Part shown: positions 55,188-63,989 of the stretch, in pieces | Layout of the letters: each line of letters opens with the position of its first letter | How positions within the stretch are numbered: position 1 is the first letter of the stretch | Assembly: GCF_016587415.1 (NCBI RefSeq) | Contig: NZ_BNJI01000001.1 | Location: 907,501-971,500, forward strand | Direction: 5' to 3' | DNA length: 64,000 nucleotides | DNA from: Ktedonobacter sp. SOSP1-85 | GTDB taxonomy: Bacteria; Chloroflexota; Ktedonobacteria; Ktedonobacterales; Ktedonobacteraceae | The notes under the pieces: model-generated | What the model was told of the DNA's origin: nothing | The model's database searches: none | The model's input: only the letters and a program-made list of their open reading frames with translations | Translations under genes and position numbers: made by a program

Positions 55188-55787
55188 TTAGACACCACGA
55201 TACCAGGTCATGCCATCTCCATAATCATGCACCAGCAGGGGAGAGGGCGCGAAGAGCAAGCGTATAATCACATAGAAGTCGCCGACAGAGCCCGCCGCAT
55301 TTAGTGTCAGTAGAAGCCAGAGAAATAGGCTGAGACCCAGTGAGGCAAAAGGCAGTACAGCAACGCCAATGAGCGTGACGAGGAGAAAAGGTGCCAGCCC
55401 GATAATGAGAAACGGCGTACGCGGAATGTACCATTCTGGCGCCGAGGCATAGGCATAGATCCACTTAAAGCCAAAGTGTGGCCAGGCTCGCGTAAACACC
55501 CAGAAGAAGATTCCATGTATTAACTCATGCACAAGCATACAACCAAACACGGTAAATGCCATCGCCAGAATGCCCTCCAACAACTGCCAGCCGCCAATCG
55601 TCACCGATGCACTCCGGCCCAAGCTCTCCCGATGAAATAAGAAAGCAATATAGGCAAAAGCCAGGGCGAACAAGATAAAGAGCAGCAAACCAACGCCATT
55701 GAGTATCCAGGCGAGCTTTTTATCTTTCGCGAAATTCACCTCACCACACGGGGTATATCCCTGCGGTAGACTTGTCACAGCCTTCAT
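55188..55787 (-). CDS. DUF3267 membrane protein with HExxH motif
   Basis: A 199-residue membrane protein. After two membrane helices, VHELIHGIFFWVF supplies an H-E-x-x-H zinc-type site at the start of a helix, followed by a loop with PEWYIPRTPFLIIGLAPFLLVT and two further helices ending near the conserved G-S-V-G-D-F. This is the layout of the DUF3267 putative zincin metalloprotease family. Physiological role unknown. AAGGAGGG stands 6 bases before the ATG at 55787. Monocistronic, divergent from the TnpB element. Confidence 0.87.
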   Translation of the reverse strand: MKAVTSLPQGYTPCGEVNFAKDKKLAWILNGVGLLLFILFALAFAYIAFLFHRESLGRSASVTIGGWQLLEGILAMAFTVFGCMLVHELIHGIFFWVFTRAWPHFGFKWIYAYASAPEWYIPRTPFLIIGLAPFLLVTLIGVAVLPFASLGLSLFLWLLLTLNAAGSVGDFYVIIRLLFAPSPLLVHDYGDGMTWYRGV

Positions 55788-56005
55788 CGTATCCCTCCTT
55801 GTATACTTAAATGCTAGGCACGCTTCATATGTAAGTATACACAATTTTTGTGTCCTATTACCCTTCCTGAGAAGCCCATTCTTGCATAGAATTCACCAAA
55901 CCAGTGGTATGATGCCCCCGTCTTTTCAGCGGGGAGGAATGCCACCTTCCTTTTGTGAGGAGGGAGGCAGGGATCATGCTTGTATGCTTCATCCGCTCTC
56001 TCTCC

Positions 56006-56035
56006 TTGACATGTGGCTGAATATCCAGCTATACT
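56006..56035 (+). promoter_or_regulatory. Promoter giving a leaderless tnpB transcript (copy 2)
   Basis: TTGACA (56006-56011), 18 bases, TATACT (56030-56035), 6 bases before the ATG at 56042. Confidence 0.7.
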
Positions 56036-56041
56036 TCAGTC

Positions 56042-57376
56042 ATGAAAACGGTGATAATAGCCAAAATCAAACTTCATACCACATCAGCACAGTTTCAGCT
56101 CTTGCGTGCGACCCAGCTCTCCTATCGCGACGCGCTCAATGCCGTCAGTCGCTACGCCTTCGCACACGGCAAGATGAGCAACGCTGTTCGCTTGCAAGAA
56201 GGAACCTACCAGGAGATCCGTACCCGTTTTCATCTGCCCTCCCAAATGGCCTGCTCCGTTCCTCGCCAGGTGGGAGCCACCTACAAGACTCTCTGGACAA
56301 AGGTCAAGCAGAATGCGCAGGCCCGGCAGGCAGGCAAGACCAGGAAGCGCTACAAAGGGTTGGACCAGCCTCCCACCTTTGTATCTCCTACCCTGACCTA
56401 CCAGTATGGCAAGGACTACAGCTTCAAGAAAGGGCAGCAGGTCAGCATCTTGACGCTTGAGGGGCGTGTCGTGGTTGAGTATACTGGCTATAATCAGCAT
56501 GTCGCTCTCATCCAGAAAGAGGCCGAGATTGGCTCAGCCAAACTCTGGTATGACAAGCCCCAAAAACAGTTCTATTTGCTGGTCTCCTTGGAGCACGAGA
56601 GCGCGGACCCAACGCCAGAGACCCACAAACAGGTGGTGGGCGTGGATGTTGGGATGCGCTATCTGGCCGTCACCTCGACGTCGACCGGAGAGGCAACCTT
56701 CCATTCGGGCAAACGCCTGGTGGCCAGGTCGCATCATTACGCACGGCTGAGAAAGCGCCTTCAACACAAAGGCACTCGTTCCGCTACCCGCCGACTGGTG
56801 CGAATCAGCGGACGAGAGAGACGGTTGAAGCAAGACGCCAATCATGTCGTTTCCAAACGCATCGTACACACCCATCCTGGTAGCCTGATTGGCCTGGAAG
56901 ATCTGACCCATATCCGTGAGCGGACCAGGCGCAAACATGGCAAGAAAGCCAGTCGCAAGCAGCGCAAAGCCAATGCCACGTCCTCCAAGTGGTCGTTTGC
57001 CGAGTTGCATGCCATGATTGCCTACAAAGCCTTGCTCCACAAAAGCATGGCCATCAAGGTGGATGCTCATTACACGAGCAAAGCCTGCCCCAAGTGTGGG
57101 CATACCTGCGATGGCAATCGACCCAACAAAGGTTTGTTGTTTATCTGTCAGAACTGTCAGTACACCTTGCATGCCGATCTGGTGGGTGCCAGAAACCTTG
57201 CGATGCGGACGTTGCTCATCCGACAGGATTGGGTGAGCACGGGGCAGTTGTCATTTGCCCCTGATGTGTCGGATAGCGAAGCCAAAGCAGCACGCCTTCG
57301 CCGGTATGCTGAATTGCGGTGGAATCCAGGCACAAGCCCCAGGTTTCAGCCGGGGGTATCTGACTTCAAGTGCTAG
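56042..57376 (+). CDS. tnpB: TnpB RNA-guided nuclease (element copy 2)
   Basis: A 444-residue TnpB closely related to the protein at 46793 along its whole length. RuvC acids D202 (VVGVDVGMRYLAVTS), E286 (LIGLEDLTH) and D379 (TLHADLVGARN) and zinc cysteines CPKC and CQNC are present. The frame runs past the element end by 4 codons into flanking DNA, so its last residues (FKC) derive from the insertion site; in copy 1 the stop lies inside the element. Predicted adjacent motif TTCAC, and predicted guide the flank starting TTCAAGTGCTAG. Confidence 0.92.
   Translation: MKTVIIAKIKLHTTSAQFQLLRATQLSYRDALNAVSRYAFAHGKMSNAVRLQEGTYQEIRTRFHLPSQMACSVPRQVGATYKTLWTKVKQNAQARQAGKTRKRYKGLDQPPTFVSPTLTYQYGKDYSFKKGQQVSILTLEGRVVVEYTGYNQHVALIQKEAEIGSAKLWYDKPQKQFYLLVSLEHESADPTPETHKQVVGVDVGMRYLAVTSTSTGEATFHSGKRLVARSHHYARLRKRLQHKGTRSATRRLVRISGRERRLKQDANHVVSKRIVHTHPGSLIGLEDLTHIRERTRRKHGKKASRKQRKANATSSKWSFAELHAMIAYKALLHKSMAIKVDAHYTSKACPKCGHTCDGNRPNKGLLFICQNCQYTLHADLVGARNLAMRTLLIRQDWVSTGQLSFAPDVSDSEAKAARLRRYAELRWNPGTSPRFQPGVSDFKC
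57235..57364 (+). ncRNA. Candidate omega RNA of element copy 2
   Basis: The 3' end of tnpB up to the right-end hairpin and TATCTGAC, at the same position as in copy 1. The guide would start at 57365. The 5' limit is a guess. Confidence 0.45.
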
Positions 57377-57528
57377 ACTTAGTGCGAGTTCCAGAGACCT
57401 GTTGTGCAATGGAGTCAGCGTTCCTGTGCTCAACTAGGATGAGGAACGCCCTCTCTTACACAAGAGGTCTCCTGATCTTGCATTAGGAAAGATGAGCATG
57501 GTGCTTTGTAAACACAGAGAGGTGATAC

Positions 57529-58713
57529 ATGCAAGATATTTATGTCATCGCGGGCGCGAGAACCCCTGTGGGTGTCCTCCAGGGTTCACTCTCCGATGTG
57601 TCAGCTATCGACCTGGGTGTCATCGCAGCCAGGGAGGCACTCCAGCGCAGTGGTGTCGATCCCCAGCAGGTGGACCAGGTGGTGATGGGGAATGTCATTC
57701 AAACGAGCAAAGACGCGATCTACTTCGCGCGGCATGTGGCTCTTAAAGCAGGACTGCCTATAGAGACCCCGGCGCTCACCGTAAATCGCCTCTGTGGCTC
57801 TGGCCTGCAAGCCATCGTCAATGCCGCCCAAATGCTGCGCCTGGGCGAGGGAGAGATCGCGCTGGCGGGCGGTGGCGAGAATATGACCCAGGCCCCCCAC
57901 GTCATCCGTGGCGCCCGCAACGGCTTCAAGCTAGGCGCCGCGCCCCAACTCGAAGATAGCCTGTGGGAGGCCCTGGTTGACAGCTATATTGGCTGCGGCA
58001 TGGCGATCACAGCCGAGAACCTGGCCGAGAAGTATCAACTCTCACGCGAAGAGGTAGATGCCTATGCCCTGCGCAGCCAGGTCGCGGCACGCAAGGCCCA
58101 GCAGGCAGGCTACCTGGCCGAAGAGATCGTCCCTGTCACGCTTAAGGATCGCAAGGGTAACGAAATCACCTTTGCCCAGGATGAGGGCATTCGTGATACC
58201 TCGCTTGAAGCCCTGGCTAAGCTCCCAGCACGCTTCCGCAAGGGCGGCGTCGTCACTCCCGGCAATGCTAGCGGCATCAACGACGCCGGCGCCTGCGTGA
58301 TCCTGGCCACCGAGGACGCCGTCAAAAAGCATAACCTCAAGCCTTTGGCACGCATCATCTCCTGGGGCGTTGTCGGCGTGCCGCCCGAAATTATGGGCAT
58401 TGGCCCCGCTAACGCCATTCGCCAGGCGCTCAAGCGCGCCGATCTCGGCCTCGACCAGATGGATCGCGTCGAGGTCAACGAGGCCTTTGCTTCGCAGTAC
58501 CTGGCAGTGGAGAAAGAACTGGGCCTGGACCGCGACAAGACCAACGTCAACGGCGGCGGCATCTCCATCGGCCATCCCCTGGCCGCCAGCGGCGCACGCA
58601 TCACCCTCGCGCTGCTCAATGAGCTACGTCGCAATCACTTAAAATATGGCGCGGCCTCCCTCTGCATCGGTGGCGGGCAAGGCATCGCAGCCGTCTTCGA
58701 GAACGTTGGCTAA
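57529..58713 (+). CDS. Acetyl-CoA C-acetyltransferase (thiolase)
   Basis: A 394-residue thiolase that condenses two acetyl-CoA or cleaves acetoacetyl-CoA. The nucleophilic cysteine is in TVNRLCGSGLQAI, VNEAFASQYLAV carries the N-E-A-F motif, GGGISIGHPLAASGAR the catalytic histidine and ASLCIGGGQGIAAVFE the second cysteine. Residues FRKGGVVTPGNASGINDAG are the standard thiolase centre. Biosynthetic (polyhydroxybutyrate or mevalonate entry) versus catabolic roles cannot be separated here. GAGAGGTG precedes the ATG. A long hairpin follows the stop at 9 bases. Confidence 0.95.
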   Translation: MQDIYVIAGARTPVGVLQGSLSDVSAIDLGVIAAREALQRSGVDPQQVDQVVMGNVIQTSKDAIYFARHVALKAGLPIETPALTVNRLCGSGLQAIVNAAQMLRLGEGEIALAGGGENMTQAPHVIRGARNGFKLGAAPQLEDSLWEALVDSYIGCGMAITAENLAEKYQLSREEVDAYALRSQVAARKAQQAGYLAEEIVPVTLKDRKGNEITFAQDEGIRDTSLEALAKLPARFRKGGVVTPGNASGINDAGACVILATEDAVKKHNLKPLARIISWGVVGVPPEIMGIGPANAIRQALKRADLGLDQMDRVEVNEAFASQYLAVEKELGLDRDKTNVNGGGISIGHPLAASGARITLALLNELRRNHLKYGAASLCIGGGQGIAAVFENVG

Positions 58714-58721
58714 AAACTTTT

Positions 58722-58782
58722 AGAAGATGACATACTATGCAGTGGCAGCCTGAGGTTGCCACTGCATAGTATGTCATCTTCT
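58722..58782. terminator. 26-bp perfect hairpin after the thiolase gene
   Basis: Arms 58722-58747 and 58757-58782 are exact reverse complements, extendable to 29 pairs. On the minus strand the right flank reads CTCGTGCCTGCGGCACTCAC, the motif also found beside the repeats at 5164 and 13427. The position after a stop codon suggests termination, but there is no T-run. Confidence 0.75.
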
Positions 58783-58836
58783 GGGTGAGTGCCGCAGGCA
58801 CGAGGGAACAGGCTAATCCACTTATACATGGCATTA

Positions 58837-58845
58837 TGCTATAAT
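58837..58845 (+). promoter_or_regulatory. Extended -10 promoter element of acsA
   Basis: TGCTATAAT is a perfect extended -10 box about 150 bases before the acsA start. The -35 is weak. The leader of about 140 nt contains no riboswitch that I recognise. Confidence 0.5.
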
Positions 58846-58992
58846 GGGCTACTACTACTAGGGATGCGATAAGGACCGCTTTTCAACGGTGAACAGTGGA
58901 CTTCAGCGCCTTTCATCACATGTGCCACACGTTGCATTCAAGGGTTTCTATTGAAAGACAACGAAGTATCTTACTAACCAGGAGGAATCGCA

Positions 58993-60936
58993 ATGGGTAA
59001 TAACCTCAACTTCGAGGATACAGACACTATTTTAACTGAGGATCGCCTATTTCCCCCACCCAGCGATGTCGTAGAAAATGCCAATATTACCGCTTATATG
59101 CGCTCCAAAGGCTTCAATGACTACGAATCTTTCTATCAGTGGTCACTGGAGAACCGTTTCGAGTTCTGGGAAGACATGGCTAAAGAACTGCACTGGTTCG
59201 AGCCATGGACGAAGACCTTTGAATGGACGGAGAAGCCCTTCTTCAAGTGGTTCACCGGCGGCAAATTCAATATCGTCTACAACTGCCTGGATCGCCACCT
59301 GGAGAGCGAGACGCGCCACAAGGTTGCCTTCTACTGGGAGGGCGACGATGGCTCCAACCGCACGCTGACCTACGAGCAGCTCTATATCCTGACCAACCGC
59401 ATGGCTAAGGCCCTGCAAAACCTGGGCATCCAGAAAGGCGACCGCGTCGCTATCTACATGCCTGCTATCCCCGAACAGGTTGCCGCCCTTCTGGCGGTCG
59501 CGCGCCTGGGCGCGGTGCATACCGTCGTCTTCGGTGGCTTCGCCGCCAACGCCCTGCGTGAGCGTATCAATGACGCGGGAGCCAAGGTCGTGATTACGGC
59601 GGACGGCAACTATCGCGGCGGCAAGCATATCCAGCTCAAGAAGATCACTGACGAGGCCCTGGAAGAGACGCCAACCGTGGAGAAGGTGCTTGTTGTACGT
59701 CGCCTGGACAGCGAGATCAACATGCAGGAGGGGCGCGACTTCTACCTTGATGAGCTCTTTAAAGAGATTCCCGAAGACACAGTTGTACCTTGCGAACCCA
59801 TGGATAGCGAAGACCTGCTCTATATCCTCTATACCAGCGGCAGCACCGGCAAACCCAAGGGCGTTGTGCATGTCCAGGCCGGCTATGCCGTGGGCACCTA
59901 CACCACAACGAAGTTTGTCTTCGATATGAAGCCCGAGGATGTTTACTGGTGCTCGGCCGACATCGGCTGGGTCACAGGACATAGCTATATCGTGTATGGC
60001 CCCTTGATGAATGGCGCGACCAGCGTGCTCTTCGAGGGCACTCCCTCCTATCCCACCCCCGATCGCTGGTGGAGCATCATCGAGAAGTTCAAGGTCAGCA
60101 TCTTCTACTCCTCGCCCACCGGTATCCGTGGCCTGATGCGCTTTGGCGAAGAGTGGCCCGCGAAGCATGATCTCTCCAGTCTGCGCGTTCTCGGCTCTGT
60201 GGGTGAACCCATCAATCCCGAGGCCTGGATGTGGTACCGCCGCAATATTGGTCGCGACGAACTCCCCATCATGGATACATGGTGGCAGACCGAGACCGGC
60301 GCGATCCTGATCAGTCCAACCGTCATCCTGCCGCTCAAGCCCGGTAGCGCTTCGCGTCCATTCCCCACCATCGAGGCCGATATCGTGGACAAAAACGGCA
60401 AGGCGGTCGGAGAGAACAAAGGCGGCTTCCTGATCGTGCGCCATCCCTGGCCCTCGCAAATGCGTACCATCTATCGCGATCCCGCACGTTACCAGACCTA
60501 CTGGGATACCATTCCCGATGTCTACTTCGCTGGCGATGCCGCGACAAAAGACCAGGATGGTTACTTCCGCGTCCAGGGCCGCGTTGATGACGTCATCAAG
60601 GTCAGCGGACACCGCCTGGGCTCTATGGAGATCGAGTCCAGCCTGGTCAGTCATCCCGCGGTAGCCGAGGCCGCCGCTATTGGCAAGCCAGACGAGGTCA
60701 AGGGTGAGCACGTTAAGGTCTTTGTCATCCTCAAGGATGGCCATGAGGCCTCCGACGAGATGGAGAAGATACTGAAGCTCCATGTGCGCACCAACGTTGG
60801 TCCCCTGGCCGTACCTGACGAGCTCGAATTTGTGCCGAGCCTGCCCAAAACCCGCTCGGGAAAGATTATGCGCCGCGTCATTCGCGCCCGCGAGCTCGGC
60901 GAGCCGGTCGGCGATACCAGCACCCTCGACGCATAA
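58993..60936 (+). CDS. acsA: Acetyl-CoA synthetase (AMP-forming)
   Basis: A 647-residue acyl-adenylate enzyme converting acetate, ATP and CoA to acetyl-CoA. YILYTSGSTGKPKGVVH is the adenylation P-loop, MDTWWQTETG the acetate-pocket region with the Trp that limits the acyl chain, and YFAGDAATKDQDGYF and RVDDVIKVSGHRLGSMEIES the hinge. PKTRSGKIMRR carries the catalytic lysine, the usual target of regulatory acetylation. Normal length. CCAGGAGGAA is a strong ribosome site. Follows the thiolase gene, and both lead into acetyl-CoA metabolism. A 35-bp hairpin begins 9 bases after the stop. Confidence 0.96.
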   Translation: MGNNLNFEDTDTILTEDRLFPPPSDVVENANITAYMRSKGFNDYESFYQWSLENRFEFWEDMAKELHWFEPWTKTFEWTEKPFFKWFTGGKFNIVYNCLDRHLESETRHKVAFYWEGDDGSNRTLTYEQLYILTNRMAKALQNLGIQKGDRVAIYMPAIPEQVAALLAVARLGAVHTVVFGGFAANALRERINDAGAKVVITADGNYRGGKHIQLKKITDEALEETPTVEKVLVVRRLDSEINMQEGRDFYLDELFKEIPEDTVVPCEPMDSEDLLYILYTSGSTGKPKGVVHVQAGYAVGTYTTTKFVFDMKPEDVYWCSADIGWVTGHSYIVYGPLMNGATSVLFEGTPSYPTPDRWWSIIEKFKVSIFYSSPTGIRGLMRFGEEWPAKHDLSSLRVLGSVGEPINPEAWMWYRRNIGRDELPIMDTWWQTETGAILISPTVILPLKPGSASRPFPTIEADIVDKNGKAVGENKGGFLIVRHPWPSQMRTIYRDPARYQTYWDTIPDVYFAGDAATKDQDGYFRVQGRVDDVIKVSGHRLGSMEIESSLVSHPAVAEAAAIGKPDEVKGEHVKVFVILKDGHEASDEMEKILKLHVRTNVGPLAVPDELEFVPSLPKTRSGKIMRRVIRARELGEPVGDTSTLDA

Positions 60937-60944
60937 TGATTTAT

Positions 60945-61017
60945 AAAAATAAGTTGATAGTGAGGTGCCCTATGTAGCCTAAGGCTGCATAGGGCACCTC
61001 ACTATCAACTTATTTTT
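60945..61017. terminator. 35-bp hairpin after acsA
   Basis: Arms 60945-60979 and 60983-61017 pair at every position except one G-T wobble, with a 3-base loop. The outermost A-tract/T-tract (AAAAAT/ATTTTT) provides T-runs on both strands, so it is a credible bidirectional terminator of unusual length. Confidence 0.85.
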
Positions 61018-61073
61018 ATGTCGTCTCTCATGCTGTCCAGGCTCGAAAACCCCTGCTATTTCGCCTTCTAATC

Positions 61074-61102
61074 TTGACCGTACATCGAAGCTAGGTTATA
61101 GT
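61074..61102 (+). promoter_or_regulatory. Promoter of argS
   Basis: TTGACC (61074-61079), 17 bases, TATAGT (61097-61102). Transcription from about 61109 would give a 240-nt leader before argS. The leader is GC-rich and structured in its second half, but I find no T-box consensus. Confidence 0.6.
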
Positions 61103-61349
61103 AGAAACCAACTCAGTCTATAATATTCAGGACTACGCTAAGAAGAGAAGATATTCCTTTTAGTTAGGCCCCCACACGCATCTTCTTTTCTGGGATGGTT
61201 GGAGGGGGTTCGCGAGGTTTGGCACGTTCCTCTGTAAAAACGCCTCCCTGTTAAGGGTGAACACACGAAAGGAAAGCGCGGCGACAGAGCCTTTTCCATC
61301 TATCCAGGAAGCTCGCATGTCGCCCGCCAGGTGAGTGAGGCAGAGCCAT

Positions 61350-63398
61350 ATGCCCGAAGTACAGCAAAAACAAGATCTTCATGCCTATTTGACCACGCTA
61401 ATTAAGCGCGCGGCGGCGGCATACATTGAACGTGAGGGAATCGCTTACGACGCCGAACAGCTTACTATCGACCTGCGCTTCTCAGCCCAATCCAGCTTTG
61501 GCGACTACTCTATTCCCGTCATGCCCTGGGTCAAGAATAAGCTCGGTCGCCCCCCTCTGCAAATCGCGGAGGCACTGGCGACTTATATCAATGAGCTGCA
61601 CGTTCCTGAGCTTGATAATGTCAACGCGACCAAGCCCGGCTTTGTGAATTTCCGCTTGAACCGCGCGGGTGTGGGCCGCAGCATTATCGAGCGTGTGCTC
61701 GAAGAGGGTCCCGACTTTGGTCAGAGCCAGGTCGGGCTTAATCAACGCATCATCGTTGAACATACCGCGATCAACACCAATAAGGCCGCGCACGTCGGCC
61801 ACCTGCGTAACTCCTGCCTGGGCGATACCGTCGTGCGTATGCTCCGCTCACAGGGCTACCATGTCGAGGCTGAGAACTATATCGACGACTCGGGCGTCCA
61901 GGTCGCGGATGTGGTAGTTGGCATGCTGCTCCTGCAAAAGGGCGAGCTACAACTGGCCGAAGGCAATGAGCAGCTTCCCGACGAGTCGTTTGACTACTAT
62001 TGCTCACGCATCTATGTGGCCGTGAACAGGCTCTATGAGCAGAAGGAGTCGGAGCAGGGTATTGCCGCGATTCAGTTACGCCGCCAGGTGCTACACTCCA
62101 TTGAACATGGCGATGAGCCAGAGGCTGGCCCCGACTACCCTGCGATGGCCGCTGATCTCTCGCACCAGATCGTGCAAGCCCATCTTAAGACCATGGGACG
62201 CCTCAACATCTCCTATGATCTCCTGACCTGGGAGTCGGCGATTTTGCAGGCCGGACTCTGGCAGCATACCTTCAACTTCTTGCGCAAGCATAATCTGCTC
62301 GAAAAGCCTGAGACTGGCCCCGCCGCTGGCTGCTGGATTCTCCCCTTTGGCGATGGGGAGAGCGATGGCGAGCGCATGAGCGATAAGATTCTGGTGCGTA
62401 GCGATGGGACCGCGACCTACACCGCCAAGGATATCGCCAACCAGCTCTGGAAGTTTGGCATTACCGACGATCCCGAGTTCAACGTTCAGTTTCACTTCGT
62501 GCCCTGGGGCACCCAGCATGATGGACGCCAGCTCTGGACCATGCGCACCCCCAAGGATGCCTTCAAACCTGAGCAAGAGAGTGATCCCAAACGCTTTGGC
62601 CATGCCCAGCGCGTGGTCAACGTCATCGATGTGCGCCAGTCCTACCCACAGCAGGTTGTATACGAAAGCCTGCGCCGCTTAGGTTACACCGAGCAGGCCG
62701 AGAACTCGAAGCACCTGGGCTACGAGGTCGTCACGCTTTCGGCCGCGACCGCCGCCAGCCTGGGCATCGATACCTCCGATGGCCGCGATTTCTACGCCAT
62801 GTCGGGACGCAAAGGCATCGAGATCAAGGCCGATGACCTGATCAGCACAGCGGAACAGCGCATGCGCGAGGTTCGCCGCCAGGATGAACGCCCCGAGATC
62901 GATGAGAAGACGGCCTCTGTGCTGGCAGCATCGGCGATTCGCTACTTTATGATTCGCTTCAACCTGCAACAGATCATCGCCCTGGATATAGACGAGGTGC
63001 TTCGCCCCAATGGCGATACCGGCGTCTATCTCCAGTACTCCTACGCACGCTCAAACAGCATCTTGCGCCGTTTGCAGGCATCTGGCTATACTATTCCTAC
63101 CAGGCTGAATGGTCTACCAGAACAGCTTGAGCAGAGCGAGTGGGAACTGTTGCGGCATATTGATGCCTACCCACGCCGCCTGGCGGAGGCAGCTGAGCAG
63201 ATGTCGGCCTCGGCACTAGCCACATATGCCTACGACCTGGCAGCTCATATCAGCGATTTCTACGAACATACGCCTCCAATCGTGAAAGAAGAGAACGAAC
63301 AGATGAAGGCCTTCCGCGCCCTGCTCGTTCAAGCCACGGTTCAAACAATGAATAATGTCCTGCGCATTCTAGGTTTTGAACCCCTGGAGCGCATCTAG
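61350..63398 (+). CDS. argS: Arginyl-tRNA synthetase
   Basis: A 682-residue class I synthetase charging tRNA-Arg. The N-terminal Add1 domain leads to VEHTAINTNKAAHVGHLRN, with the HIGH motif as HVGH. The Rossmann fold has YIDDSGVQVADVVVG and SDGTATYTAKDIANQLWKFG. The KMSKS loop is replaced by MSGRKG, as in several ArgRS that lack the canonical lysine, and the C-terminal DALR domain ends LRILGFEPLERI. The protein is longer than E. coli ArgRS (577) because of insertions. The ATG at 61350 has GAGG 9 bases upstream; a GTG at 61335 is also open. An uncharacterised gene follows at 21 bases. Confidence 0.95.
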   Translation: MPEVQQKQDLHAYLTTLIKRAAAAYIEREGIAYDAEQLTIDLRFSAQSSFGDYSIPVMPWVKNKLGRPPLQIAEALATYINELHVPELDNVNATKPGFVNFRLNRAGVGRSIIERVLEEGPDFGQSQVGLNQRIIVEHTAINTNKAAHVGHLRNSCLGDTVVRMLRSQGYHVEAENYIDDSGVQVADVVVGMLLLQKGELQLAEGNEQLPDESFDYYCSRIYVAVNRLYEQKESEQGIAAIQLRRQVLHSIEHGDEPEAGPDYPAMAADLSHQIVQAHLKTMGRLNISYDLLTWESAILQAGLWQHTFNFLRKHNLLEKPETGPAAGCWILPFGDGESDGERMSDKILVRSDGTATYTAKDIANQLWKFGITDDPEFNVQFHFVPWGTQHDGRQLWTMRTPKDAFKPEQESDPKRFGHAQRVVNVIDVRQSYPQQVVYESLRRLGYTEQAENSKHLGYEVVTLSAATAASLGIDTSDGRDFYAMSGRKGIEIKADDLISTAEQRMREVRRQDERPEIDEKTASVLAASAIRYFMIRFNLQQIIALDIDEVLRPNGDTGVYLQYSYARSNSILRRLQASGYTIPTRLNGLPEQLEQSEWELLRHIDAYPRRLAEAAEQMSASALATYAYDLAAHISDFYEHTPPIVKEENEQMKAFRALLVQATVQTMNNVLRILGFEPLERI

Positions 63399-63419
63399 AC
63401 ACCACTGCGGAGAGTTACC

Positions 63420-63989
63420 GTGAAACGTTCTGTTTTATGGTCCCATCTCGGTCAGCCCGGTCTTGAGCACCTCTTCCTCCATGCCCGTGAAGAGGAGGTG
63501 CTCGCCGATGGACAGGCCATTACCATGGAACAAGGGATGCCCCTACGCGCCCACTATGTTGTCCGTTGTAACTCCGACTGGCAAGTCACCCAGTTTGATA
63601 TCGATATTCTGGGGCGCCTGCAGGCTGACCTCCACTTGTGCGCCGATGGGAAAGGAAACTGGTTCTTTGCAGAAGGAGAACCCATTCCAGACCTGGCAGG
63701 CTGCGTCGATATCGACATCTCCATCTCCCCTTTTACCAATACGCTGCCCATTCGTCGCCTACAACTGGCAGTCGATGAGTCAAAGGAAATTCTGGTAGCG
63801 TATGTCGCCCTGCCTGACATGCAGGTCACACCTATTCGCCAGCGCTACACTTGTTTGAGCGATCTTCCAGGCGAGCGCGTCTACCGCTATGAGTCGCTGG
63901 ATAGCGAGTTCAGCACCGAGATTACGGTTGATGACGACGGCCTCGTCATTAACTATCCACATCTCTTTGAGCAGCTCACCGTCCGCTAA
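63420..63989 (+). CDS. DUF1089-like glycolipid-binding protein
   Basis: A 189-residue protein resembling the putative glycolipid-binding family: LHAREEEVLADGQAIT..., HYVVRCNSDWQVTQFDID, a central D-L-A-G-C-V-D-I-D-I-S block and TNTLPIRRLQL. The C-terminus R-Y-T-C-L and YRYESLDSEFSTEITVDDDGLVINYPHLFEQL is also typical. The GTG start at 63420 has GGAGAG upstream. It lies 21 bases after argS and is probably co-transcribed; its function is not known. Confidence 0.82.
   Translation: MKRSVLWSHLGQPGLEHLFLHAREEEVLADGQAITMEQGMPLRAHYVVRCNSDWQVTQFDIDILGRLQADLHLCADGKGNWFFAEGEPIPDLAGCVDIDISISPFTNTLPIRRLQLAVDESKEILVAYVALPDMQVTPIRQRYTCLSDLPGERVYRYESLDSEFSTEITVDDDGLVINYPHLFEQLTVR

Larger units (their letters stand above)
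55897..57364 (+). mobile_element. TnpB-only IS200/IS605-type element, copy 2
   Basis: Begins after TTCAC (55892-55896) with CAAACCAGTGG, has a left-end hairpin CCCCGTCTTTTCAGCGGGG followed by AGGAATGCC, and ends in a right-end hairpin (CCCCAGGTTTCAGCCGGGG) and TATCTGAC at 57364. Its length (1468 bp) and layout match copy 1. It lies in an intergenic region between the DUF3267 gene and the thiolase gene. Confidence 0.85.

Noticed and set aside
33600..58000. CRISPR array or Cas operon near the RNA-guided nucleases
   Set aside because: No regularly spaced direct repeats and no cas1/cas2; the nucleases are transposon-encoded IscB/TnpB.
59143..60783. 546-codon frame antisense to acsA
   Set aside because: Opposite-strand shadow of a highly GC-biased conserved gene; no ribosome site and no recognisable protein.
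61110..61349. T-box riboswitch for argS
   Set aside because: The conserved T-box string and antiterminator bulge are not present; only a loose AAGGGTGAACAC resemblance.
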